In this document: piece by piece, positions 7,299-13,545 of the stretch
How positions within the stretch are numbered: position 1 is the first letter of the stretch
Layout of the letters: the number at the start of each line of letters is the position of its first letter
NCBI GenBank assembly: GCA_020027365.1
Contig: JAHRAJ010000052.1
Coordinates: 1-15,985 of the forward strand
Length of the DNA stretch: 15,985 nt
Direction of reading: 5' to 3'
Source: Cenarchaeum sp.
GTDB lineage: Archaea > Thermoproteota > Nitrososphaeria > Nitrososphaerales > Nitrosopumilaceae
Notes under the pieces: generated by a model
Told to the model about the DNA's origin: nothing
What the model saw: only the letters and a program-made list of their open reading frames with translations
Databases searched by the model: none
Translations under genes and position numbers: made by a program

Positions 7299-7999
7299 AT
7301 TTTTTTTGCGCGGATTTTCTCGCTCTTTAGCTGCAGTTCGCCGATCTTTTCTGCAAGTTCTGGATCCAGCCTTATCTTTGAGATTGAATCAATCGGGATT
7401 TTTGCGGTGTTGCTGTCAAGCGTGACTGTGTTCTTGGGCAGGCCTTTTTCCACCCAGAGCTTTACCGCCTTGTCCTCGAGGCGATAGTCCCGGAATCCGG
7501 ACGGGAATCTCTTGGTTATGTGCGCCAACAGCGTCCTGTCGCGGAACACCACGCGGGGCTCAAACAGCCGTGCCTCGTCGGCGTAAACGTTCTCAAACAG
7601 GCTGGCGGAGATCTCGTCTGAAACCACCTCCATCTGGGACGCCCTTCTTACCAGCTCCAGATAGTGCAAAAACTCGTGGGCCAGTATCGCGTGTACGGTT
7701 CCCTTGAGACCGTACGCAACCAGCGGCGCGGATATCTGGATTACGACCTGCAGCCGGCCCTCGTGTATGACCGGGATTGTGCGTGCAAACAGTATGCCGT
7801 ACTGGTAAGAGTTCGGATCGGGGGCCGTGATGGTTATTGACGGGTCTACATATGCCACCGGAAACTGCATGCCCGACGCCTTTTCGACCCTGTTAATCCC
7901 GGATACCGTGATCGGAAACCTCTTGCGAATAAGCGAATACGTCTTTTCGGGGATTATGCCCCCGTCGTATGCCTCTTTGATCTTGACTAACGGATCCAT
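7292..7999 (-). CDS. HExxH-motif putative zinc metallopeptidase-like protein
   Basis: A 235-residue protein without a signal peptide. It has a zincin-type motif HEFLHY (His108, Glu109, His112) in a hydrophobic helix ([15 protein letters not shown]), and acidic residues 30 positions on (ADEARLF, Glu142) could supply a third ligand. I do not recognise the family beyond this. The C-terminus is Lys-rich and partly helical ([20 protein letters not shown]). There is no TATA element at the right distance upstream of the ATG; a 33-residue gene ends 34 bp before it, so the two probably form an operon starting at the promoter near 8162. Proteolytic activity is inferred from the motif only. Confidence 0.8.
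   Translation of the reverse strand: MDPLVKIKEAYDGGIIPEKTYSLIRKRFPITVSGINRVEKASGMQFPVAYVDPSITITAPDPNSYQYGILFARTIPVIHEGRLQVVIQISAPLVAYGLKGTVHAILAHEFLHYLELVRRASQMEVVSDEISASLFENVYADEARLFEPRVVFRDRTLLAHITKRFPSGFRDYRLEDKAVKLWVEKGLPKNTVTLDSNTAKIPIDSISKIRLDPELAEKIGELQLKSEKIRAKKIY
7300..7307 (+). terminator. T-tract terminator of the eS24-eS27 operon
   Basis: Eight consecutive T on the + strand begin one base after the eS27 stop. Archaeal RNA polymerase terminates at such T-runs without a hairpin. On the other strand the same bases are Lys codons at the end of the HExxH gene. Confidence 0.45.
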
Positions 8000-8033
8000 G
8001 GAATCTACCTGCTGCTGTCTGCAAAAGGCCGGG

Positions 8034-8135
8034 TCACCTAGAGCGTGCCTTGCCCGACTTTGACTTTTTACCCTTTCGCCGTCTTTCGCGCTGATCGGCC
8101 CACCGCTCGTGCTTGCCCTTTTTCCTCATCGGCAT
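8034..8135 (-). CDS. 33-residue highly basic small protein
   Basis: A short open frame on the minus strand: MPMRKKGKHERWADQRERR then KGKKSKSGKARSR and a TGA. About half the residues are Lys or Arg, and a single Trp sits in the middle. It fits a nucleic-acid- or ribosome-associated peptide, but I cannot name a family. Support for it being real: a TATA element about 27 nt before the ATG, and a position at the head of an apparent operon with the HExxH gene. The spacing matches that of larger genes in this window. Confidence 0.65.
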   Translation of the reverse strand: MPMRKKGKHERWADQRERRRKGKKSKSGKARSR

Positions 8136-8157
8136 GACAACTGCCCGTTGCGGGACT

Positions 8158-8166
8158 AGTTAATTG
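8158..8166 (-). promoter_or_regulatory. TATA-like element of the 33-residue gene
   Basis: CAATTAACT on the minus strand, centred about 27 nt upstream of ATG 8135. It sits in the short gap between this gene and the end of pus10. Confidence 0.55.
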
Positions 8167-8169
8167 TTA

Positions 8170-9441
8170 TCATTTGAGGGCCGGCGCGCCGCCGGGGTGT
8201 TGGGCGGCGGGCGGCGGGCGGCGGCGCCCTCCATCGGCCGGCGGCGGACCGACGCCGATGTCCTCAAAGTCAAACCGGGTGCAGGTGCAGCCGACCTTTA
8301 GGATTTTGGACATGCTGGGGTTTGTCACCCCGCCCCCGCCCCCGCCCCCGCCGCCCCCGCCGTCGACAAGCCTCCTGATCGGCATCCCGCCGTCTACGAT
8401 GATTGACATCCTAAAAGAGTCCGGGGATGTCATGGCAGACTCTGCGCTGTGTATGCGCCGCCGGATGGATCTGCCCCCGTCCGTAATCTCCACGGGATCC
8501 GATACGAGCCGCACCGCCATGTCCTGCAGGCTGTCCTGCGTGATCGCCTCCTGCGCATGCACGTCTAGCACCACGTGCGACCAAAACCTAACGGGGTCGG
8601 TCGGGATGCGCGCCGCCGCCGTGCCAAGATCCAAGAGCGTGACGCCCCCGTCCAGATCCGCCCTTTTTGCAAGCCGTGCATTGCGCTTTTTTGGGTTGAT
8701 GATCTTTGCAAAAAACGGCCGGCCCCCGCCGCCCACCAGGCTGTCCTTGTCCTCGCCGCCCACCCACGTAAACCTGACCCGTGCGCAGTCAAACCTGCCG
8801 TAAAGGAATCTGGCGATCACGCCCTCTATGCTTTCAAACTCGGCTATTCCGCGATTGCCGCAGAATATGCACCCCCTTCCGCGGCAGTCCCTGCAGGGGC
8901 TCTGCTTTTGCGGCAGCCCCCTTGCCGTCTTGAGGTATCTGCCGCGCATGGTGACGGATCGGGCACGTTGCTCGCACATGTCCGTCCTCATGTTGACCAG
9001 GAATGTCAAATCCGGGTCGGCGGCGTCCACCGCCTTGCCGGTCCGCCTTGCAAACGACACGGTCAGCGATCTGGCGATCTCGCCCTTGATGCCGTCGGCG
9101 CCGCGCATCTTGAACCGCGAGCGCAGCTGGTCGTCGCGGTCCATCACCGACGGGCGCAGCACCGTGCCGATCAAAAACGTGCCATAGTGCGTATCCTCGG
9201 ACAGCGAGCGCAGCCGGTCCACGTATGCATCCAGGTGATCAAGCAGGTCGTGGCACACGTAGCACCCGCGCGTCTTTTTGCGCCCCAGTGCGGATCGAAT
9301 GCGCGAGCCAAGCGCCCTGCATGACACCAGCCGGAGCCGCCTGGCATGCATGCGTCCAAGGCACGAGTCGCACAGCGAAAAGCCGTCAAGGATTCTCTTG
9401 GACTGCTTCAAAACCGGCTTGGGGATTGGTTTGTGGTGCAT
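8170..9441 (-). CDS. pus10: tRNA pseudouridine synthase Pus10
   Basis: A 423-residue archaeal/eukaryotic pseudouridine synthase that modifies U54/U55 in the tRNA TPsiC arm. The N-terminal zinc-binding region has CDSC (24-27) and CYVC (60-63), and CRDCRGRGCIFC (183-194) is a second cysteine cluster before the catalytic domain. The catalytic motif is FTWVGGEDKDSLV (225-237), and then GRPFFAKIINPKKR (240-253). The conserved C-terminal loop is replaced by 11 consecutive Gly (361-371) just before VTNPSMSKIL. A Gly/Pro/Arg-rich tail of about 28 residues follows the conserved CTRFDFEDI end. ATG 9441 lies 6 bp after the srp54 stop, so it is the third gene of the dph6-srp54-pus10 operon. A TTG one codon earlier (9444) is a possible but less likely start. 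Confidence 0.88.
   Translation of the reverse strand: MHHKPIPKPVLKQSKRILDGFSLCDSCLGRMHARRLRLVSCRALGSRIRSALGRKKTRGCYVCHDLLDHLDAYVDRLRSLSEDTHYGTFLIGTVLRPSVMDRDDQLRSRFKMRGADGIKGEIARSLTVSFARRTGKAVDAADPDLTFLVNMRTDMCEQRARSVTMRGRYLKTARGLPQKQSPCRDCRGRGCIFCGNRGIAEFESIEGVIARFLYGRFDCARVRFTWVGGEDKDSLVGGGGRPFFAKIINPKKRNARLAKRADLDGGVTLLDLGTAAARIPTDPVRFWSHVVLDVHAQEAITQDSLQDMAVRLVSDPVEITDGGRSIRRRIHSAESAMTSPDSFRMSIIVDGGMPIRRLVDGGGGGGGGGGGVTNPSMSKILKVGCTCTRFDFEDIGVGPPPADGGRRRPPPAAQHPGGAPALK
8329..8361 (-). repeat. 11-codon glycine tract (GGC/GGG) in pus10
   Basis: An uninterrupted run of GGC and GGG codons with a local 6-bp period (GGGGGC). On the coding strand it fits a G-quadruplex pattern, four or more G-runs with loops of 1-4 nt. 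Confidence 0.85.
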
Positions 9442-9447
9442 CAACCG

Positions 9448-10821
9448 CTAGCCCAAACCCATCCGTCTCAGCGTGCCCTGCATCTGCCGCCCCTTGGACG
9501 CCTTCATCATGTTTTTGGAGTTTTTGTATCCCTTTATCAGCTCCTTGACGTCCTGCTGCGACCACCCGGATCCGCGCGCAATTCTTTGTATGCGCGAGGC
9601 GTTGAGCACGTCCGGATCCGCCTTTTCGCGGCCGGTCATGCTTTGTATGATGAATCGCCACCTGTCAAACTTGTCCTCCATCTGGTCTATGTTGTCGTCC
9701 TTTACCGCCCCCGAGAGGCCCGGCATGCTGTCAAGTATGCCGCGCAGCGATCCCATCTTGGTCACCTCTTCAAGCTGGTACAAAAAGTCCTCCATGTTCA
9801 TCTTGCCGCTGGATATGCGCTTGAGCCTCACGTCGTCGGCCTCGCTTTCGAGCCTCTTGGCCAGATCCAAGACCGCCTGCACGTCGCCCATCCCGAGCAT
9901 CTTCCCCACAAACCGCGTGGGGGAAAACCTCTCGAGGTCGTCTATCCGCTCGCCGGTTCCGATGTACATTATCCGCGCGCCGGTGGCGGCCGACGCGGCT
10001 ATCGCCCCCCCGCCGTTGGCGGAGCTGTCCAGCTTTGTGACGATAATCCCGCCCACGGGAACCGTCTTGTGAAACGCCTCGGCCTGCCGGTAACACTGCT
10101 GGCCGATGGTCCCGTCTATCACGAGCAGTGCCAGATCGGGCTCGGCCGCGCGGTTGATCTCCGTCATCTCGTCAAGCAGGTCGTGCTCCTCCTTGTGGCG
10201 TCCCGCCGTGTCTATTATCATCACGTCCAGCCCGGAATCTGCAAAGTGTTTGAGGCCGTTTCGCACAATCTTGGGCGAGTCCTTTGCACCACCACCACCG
10301 CCGCCACCACCGCCGCCGCCACTGCTGCCGCGGTCGTCCTCGCCGTACACCTCTACGCCTCCCGCCTTTTCACACATGGTGCGCAGCTGTGTCAGCGCGC
10401 CGGGGCGGTATGTGTCGGCCCCGATGACCCCGACCCGGTACCCCTGGCCTGTGAGGAATTTTGACAGCTTGGCGGTGACCGTCGTCTTGCCGCTTCCCTG
10501 TATGCCCAGCATCACAATCTTGTTGAGCCTGCCGGGTTTGAACTCAAAATCCGTCTCGTTTCCCAGCAGGCGCGCAAGCTCGTCGTACAGTATCTTTACT
10601 ATGTGATCCTTGCGGGACAGGCCGGGCGGCGGGGTCTCGTTGATGGAGCGCTCCTTGAGGTTTTTGCTGATCTGCGAGACGAGGTCCACGTTGACGTCCG
10701 AGCGTATCAGCGCCTTTTGGACATCGTGTACGAGCACGCCGACAAGCTCCTCGTCAACGCCGGAGGACTTTACAATCTTCTTGATGACCGAGCGCAGGTT
10801 GCCCCTTAGTTCGTCAAGCAT
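9448..10821 (-). CDS. srp54: signal recognition particle GTPase SRP54
   Basis: A 457-residue SRP54 that binds signal sequences and 7S RNA and docks with FtsY at the membrane. It has the N helical bundle (1-95), the G domain with P-loop GIQGSGKTT (106-114), the DTYRP motif (136 on), DTAGRH (204-209), TKLD (272-275) and GTGERIDDL (298-306), and the methionine-rich M domain (about 330-457) ending in RGSGWSQQDVKELIKGY...MGLG. Between VEVYGE and the helix before DTAGR is an insertion with 11 consecutive Gly (168-178), where homologues have only a short loop. The ATG overlaps the 3' end of dph6 by 8 bp; pus10 starts 6 bp after the stop. Confidence 0.97.
   Translation of the reverse strand: MLDELRGNLRSVIKKIVKSSGVDEELVGVLVHDVQKALIRSDVNVDLVSQISKNLKERSINETPPPGLSRKDHIVKILYDELARLLGNETDFEFKPGRLNKIVMLGIQGSGKTTVTAKLSKFLTGQGYRVGVIGADTYRPGALTQLRTMCEKAGGVEVYGEDDRGSSGGGGGGGGGGGAKDSPKIVRNGLKHFADSGLDVMIIDTAGRHKEEHDLLDEMTEINRAAEPDLALLVIDGTIGQQCYRQAEAFHKTVPVGGIIVTKLDSSANGGGAIAASAATGARIMYIGTGERIDDLERFSPTRFVGKMLGMGDVQAVLDLAKRLESEADDVRLKRISSGKMNMEDFLYQLEEVTKMGSLRGILDSMPGLSGAVKDDNIDQMEDKFDRWRFIIQSMTGREKADPDVLNASRIQRIARGSGWSQQDVKELIKGYKNSKNMMKASKGRQMQGTLRRMGLG
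10288..10320 (-). repeat. 11-codon glycine tract (GGC/GGT) in srp54
   Basis: Eleven Gly codons mixing GGC and GGT. The mixed codons mean it is not a simple slippage product of one trinucleotide. Confidence 0.85.
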
Positions 10822-11533
10822 GGCTGTCCAGCCCCGCCTCTAATATTTCAAATCTTCCCCTGTACCCGTCCCACCTGGTGCTGGCCCGGTCGATGCGGAT
10901 CGGGTGCGAGAACAGGGGGCAGTCGACCACGAATGTCTCCGCCTCGCCCCCCTCAAAGCTGACGTTGAACGAGTGTTTCGCAGACAGCCTTTCAAGCTCC
11001 GCCAGGCCGTCGGCCGTGACGGGCCGGCCCAGCCACGAGCCGTCCAGGCCGTCGGAGGTCACGCTTGTTATGATGAACACAAACCGCTCCCTGACGAGGC
11101 GCCTCATGTACAGCGTCTGATCCTCCCCCCAGATCGGCGCCACGGCCTCGAGCCCGAGCCTGCCGCACGCGGTTCCAAACAGCGTCCTCTGAAACCCGCT
11201 TAGTATGCCGCCGTGCACGACGCCGTCGATGCCGTGATCGTCGCGGGCCTGTGACAACGCATCGCAGATGGCGTCGACCTCGCGTTTTGGATCTGTGGCA
11301 TCTCCGCCGCCGCTACCGCCGCCGACGGCGTCAACCGAAACCACAACGTGCGGAATCCCCATGGCCTCTGCCTGCAGCATGGTGTGCCCGATGTTTGGGT
11401 GGTGTAGCAGCCGGCTGTCCTCTGATGCCGGCCTCACCGTGACCAGACACACGACGGAGTGGCCCATCATGCGTGCCGCATGTATGGCAAACGTGCTGTC
11501 CTTGCCGCCCGAAAACAGCGCCGCAATCCTCAC
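10814..11533 (-). CDS. dph6: diphthine-ammonia ligase family ATPase (Dph6, PP-loop)
   Basis: A 239-residue member of the adenine-nucleotide alpha-hydrolase (PP-loop) family, which amidates diphthine to diphthamide on EF-2 with ATP and ammonia. The PP-loop is SGGKDS (8-13). GVVHGGILSGFQRTLF (104-119) and FEGGEAETFVVDCPLF (183-198) match the family's second and third signatures. A GGGSGGG insert (71-77) lies after PHVVVSVDAV. The start is a GTG (11533) with a TATA-like element 27 nt upstream, and it heads an operon: its stop overlaps the srp54 start. Diphthamide links it to translation, like its partners. Confidence 0.9.
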   Translation of the reverse strand: MRIAALFSGGKDSTFAIHAARMMGHSVVCLVTVRPASEDSRLLHHPNIGHTMLQAEAMGIPHVVVSVDAVGGGSGGGDATDPKREVDAICDALSQARDDHGIDGVVHGGILSGFQRTLFGTACGRLGLEAVAPIWGEDQTLYMRRLVRERFVFIITSVTSDGLDGSWLGRPVTADGLAELERLSAKHSFNVSFEGGEAETFVVDCPLFSHPIRIDRASTRWDGYRGRFEILEAGLDSHA

Positions 11534-11536
11534 GGC

Positions 11537-12076
11537 CTAATGCCGTGTCCGGGCTAGATATTTCTTACCGGTCGGAGGTGCAGGTTGGCGGGATCGTATG
11601 GGCAAGGACTGGATCGGATAACGTGGACAGCCGACGGCGTGCGCGGTGGCAGCGGATGCGACGACGACGACGGCCGACCCGGGCGGCGGCCGCCCGTCAG
11701 GCAGATCGGGCGCGGCATGGCCCTTGAGCAGACGCATGTTTGACGCCGGCCAACGGCCGTTTGCCGTGCGATGCACCTGCAACGGGTCTGCGGCGTCCTG
11801 CAAGAGAACGCCGCGTACGACGACGCCCGGGGTGTTGTACGGGATCCGTTCCGCGAGGATGCGGATCCGGTTGCCGATCGGGCGGCGCACAACCATCATC
11901 ATCACCACCACCAAGTACCGCCCGTCGTTTACCGCACTGATGTCGATCAACCCGTTCGGCAGTAATGCACCTCCCCACAACGGCGTCAACGGCACCGGGG
12001 GCGGCATGCCACCAGCAGTCCGCAGATCGTCCGGTGGCCTGATTGGGCGGGAACCGGTGATGGCAACGATGGCCAT
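11537..12076 (-). CDS. doubtful ORF, 179 codons, unlike its neighbours
   Basis: An open frame ending 3 bp before the dph6 start. Its product is Pro/Val/Arg-rich and matches no family I know. Against it: only one of its 19 Arg codons is AGG/AGA (the rest CGN), whereas the nucleotidyltransferase at 1781 has 11 of 17. The frame also spans the dph6 TATA element, and long open frames on either strand are common in GC-rich DNA. For it: high GC at third positions, a varied central segment (residues about 45-115), and an AT-rich patch 27 nt before the ATG. It is either foreign, decayed, or chance. Confidence 0.2.
   Translation of the reverse strand: MAIVAITGSRPIRPPDDLRTAGGMPPPVPLTPLWGGALLPNGLIDISAVNDGRYLVVVMMMVVRRPIGNRIRILAERIPYNTPGVVVRGVLLQDAADPLQVHRTANGRWPASNMRLLKGHAAPDLPDGRPPPGSAVVVVASAATAHAVGCPRYPIQSLPIRSRQPAPPTGKKYLARTRH
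11557..11564 (-). promoter_or_regulatory. TATA-like element of the dph6-srp54-pus10 operon
   Basis: GAAATATC on the minus strand, centred about 27 nt upstream of GTG 11533. Leaderless spacing supports the GTG start. Confidence 0.6.
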
Positions 12077-12596
12077 AACAATACAGATGCCTCAACACTC
12101 ATAATCATCATCATCACTCAGATGGCTTTTCCACTTCTCATCAGCATCCCCTGTGACGCGGGCGCGGGCGTATTTTAGTTGTGGCAGGGGGCGGCGGCGG
12201 TGGTGGTGCTGTTGCTGTTGTACGCCAATTTGGTACTCGTAACACGCCTGAGTGAATGGGGCAAACACCGCCAACGGGCGACCGTGCGTTCCACGCTGGC
12301 AACACAGCCGCCCGATGATGCTGATCCGGGGCGGCGGTAGCCGGGTTGCCGCCGGCACCCTTCCGATGGACCGCACGCGGCCACGGAGGGTGCGCGGACG
12401 GGAACGTTTGCACCGTGCGGATGGCCGTCATGGCGGCACGGATCCGCACGCATGTGCCGCACGCGTCCGCACACGTGGTGGCAGGCGCGGCGGTTGCAGG
12501 TTGACACGCACCGAATTTCCGGCGGGGCGTGACATTGGCGCCGGTGTCAATTGCCGCCAAACACAGTTGGACGTACTGATGATTGACCGCGCAAGC
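11565..12596. other. about 1 kb gene-poor, repeat-rich region
   Basis: The longest stretch without a convincing gene. It contains short trinucleotide runs: ACG at 11661-11672, CAT/CAC at 11894-11911, ATC at 12104-12115, GGC/GGT at 12189-12208, and a GCT/GTT run just after. I found no tRNA T-arm, no RNase P RNA signature (GAGGAAAGTCC) and no recognisable SRP RNA core. Open frames on both strands are low-complexity (Arg/Pro/Ala-rich). Confidence 0.6.
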
Positions 12597-13007
12597 CTAG
12601 TTTTTGATCCGCATAATCTTGGTGCGGTCCATCACCTTCCAGTATTCCACATTCTGACCGTTCTCCAGCTTGCCGTTCACCTCGCCGTCAATCTGGCTCA
12701 CGTCGATGGTCTCAAATGTCTCCGAATCCATAATCTGGTATGTGTCGCCGATGATCGAGATTATCTGGCCCGTCCTTTTGTCTATGAGGGGAACATGCAC
12801 CTGCATGCTGACGGGCCCCACATGCGGCCTCTTTTGGGCGTCAAACACGCCCACGCCAACGATGCGCGCCTTTGCCGCACCGTGCTTGCCGGGCTTTGAC
12901 GTGTCATATTCAACAATTCGGCACGGCTCGCCGGTCGCCTGATCGCCCACGGGAAGCAGTATGTATGATCCAATCTTCAGGGAACCAAGATCCGCGGGCT
13001 TGCTCAT
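12597..13007 (-). CDS. eif5A: translation initiation factor aIF5A
   Basis: A 136-residue archaeal IF5A, the homologue of bacterial EF-P that relieves ribosome stalling. The N-terminal SH3-like domain holds the hypusination loop TSKPGKHGAAKAR, with the modified lysine in GKHG. The C-terminal OB domain follows (VPLIDKRTGQIISI to the end). ATG 13007 is chosen because MSKPADLG is the family N-terminus and a TATA box lies 25 nt upstream; the frame is open further upstream but not conserved. It is divergent from the UBP-finger gene, with 137 bp between starts. The nearby Dph6 gene is also an EF-modification enzyme. Confidence 0.96.
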   Translation of the reverse strand: MSKPADLGSLKIGSYILLPVGDQATGEPCRIVEYDTSKPGKHGAAKARIVGVGVFDAQKRPHVGPVSMQVHVPLIDKRTGQIISIIGDTYQIMDSETFETIDVSQIDGEVNGKLENGQNVEYWKVMDRTKIMRIKN

Positions 13008-13027
13008 GGACTGTGGGGATTTTGTGG

Positions 13028-13035
13028 AATATTTA
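13028..13035 (-). promoter_or_regulatory. TATA box of aIF5A
   Basis: TAAATATT on the minus strand, centred 25 nt before ATG 13007. Confidence 0.75.
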
Positions 13036-13065
13036 ACGTTTACACAGGCGGTTGCATCTGCCAAT

Positions 13066-13094
13066 CCCTCCCCCTCCCCCTCCCCCTCCTCCCC
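13066..13094 (-). other. homopurine G4-type tract in the aIF5A / UBP intergenic region
   Basis: A pure pyrimidine tract on the + strand with a 6-bp CCCCCT period. The minus strand has five G-runs of 3-5 separated by 1-4 nt, a canonical G-quadruplex pattern. It lies 30-60 bp upstream of the aIF5A TATA box, on aIF5A's coding-strand side. Confidence 0.7.
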
Positions 13095-13123
13095 GACCAT
13101 CGTCGCCGGGCAAACTAGAAAAA

Positions 13124-13137
13124 CCCCGCAAGCGGGG
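13124..13137. promoter_or_regulatory. palindrome just upstream of the UBP-finger gene
   Basis: CCCCG (13124-13128) pairs with CGGGG (13133-13137) around CAAG, 7 nt before ATG 13145. If the gene is leaderless, with the weak TAGAAAAA at 13117 as its TATA, this palindrome sits between TATA and start, where archaeal repressors often bind. If there is a leader it would be a hairpin at the ribosome entry site. No footprint evidence. Confidence 0.3.
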
Positions 13138-13144
13138 CCCCTGC

Positions 13145-13465
13145 ATGGCGGGCGGCGGAGGCGGCGGCGGCGTGGAGCGCTGCGAACACGTATTTGCACA
13201 CGCGGCGGCCCGGGATGTCGGGCCTGCCACCGAGGGGTGCCAGAAATGCAACGAGGACAAGACGCCCGTCGTTGCAATCCGGATGTGCCTGACATGCGGG
13301 CACGTCGGGTGCTGCGACTCGTCTGTCGGAAGGCATGCCACAAAGCACTTTGAGGAGACCGGCCACCCCGTGATGAGGGCGCTTCCTGAAAGGACGTGGC
13401 GGTGGTGCTATGTGCACAAGGAATACAGCTATTATGACGACGACGACGGCGCGGGAGATCCGTAG
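13145..13465 (+). CDS. stand-alone UBP-type zinc-finger protein
   Basis: A 106-residue protein consisting almost only of a ZnF-UBP domain, the ubiquitin-C-terminus-binding fold of eukaryotic deubiquitinases and HDAC6. The Cys/His order fits: CEH (13-15), CQKC (32-35), MCLTCGHVGCC (47-57), GRHATKHF (62-69), GHPV (73-76), then WRWCYVHKEYSYY. No protease domain follows. The first ten residues are Gly-rich (seven Gly). A longer frame open from 13052 would begin with poly-Pro, encoded by the pyrimidine tract, and is unlikely to be translated. In archaea lacking classical ubiquitin the ligand is unknown; it may bind a ubiquitin-like protein or only fold zinc. It ends with an acidic tail (DDDDGAGDP). 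Confidence 0.85.
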   Translation: MAGGGGGGGVERCEHVFAHAAARDVGPATEGCQKCNEDKTPVVAIRMCLTCGHVGCCDSSVGRHATKHFEETGHPVMRALPERTWRWCYVHKEYSYYDDDDGAGDP

Positions 13466-13514
13466 CGGCCGGGCCTCCGCCAAACCGGGCCGCGCTGGAC
13501 CGTCGCAGGCGGAT

Positions 13515-13522
13515 GTTTTTTT
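13515..13522 (+). promoter_or_regulatory. T-rich element before pepF (TATA-like and/or terminator)
   Basis: GTTTTTTTA-type run centred 27 nt before ATG 13546, the right place for a TATA element. It also lies 50 bp after the UBP-finger stop and could end that transcript. Both roles are possible. Confidence 0.4.
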
Positions 13523-13545
13523 AGTGGCCCCGCCGGCGTTGACGC

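Noticed and set aside
9346..10464. A 372-codon open frame on the plus strand
   Set aside because: It is antisense to srp54 and pus10 and has no protein-like motif.
11894..11911. CAT CAT CAT CAC CAC CAC, looking like a hexahistidine-tag sequence
   Set aside because: No vector or linker sequence flanks it, and similar short trinucleotide runs occur throughout the same region. Most likely a natural repeat.
12501..12515. 15-mer matching 14 of 15 bases at 15421-15435
   Set aside because: With a window this long several such 14/15 matches are expected by chance. There is no target-site duplication or terminal repeat at either site.
12252..12899. A 215-codon plus-strand frame across the gene desert into aIF5A
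   Set aside because: Its second half is antisense to aIF5A, and the first half is Arg/Gly-rich without motifs.
13052..13144. Longer start for the UBP-finger protein, adding 31 residues with a poly-Pro run
   Set aside because: The added residues are simply the translation of the pyrimidine tract. The domain starts after 13145.
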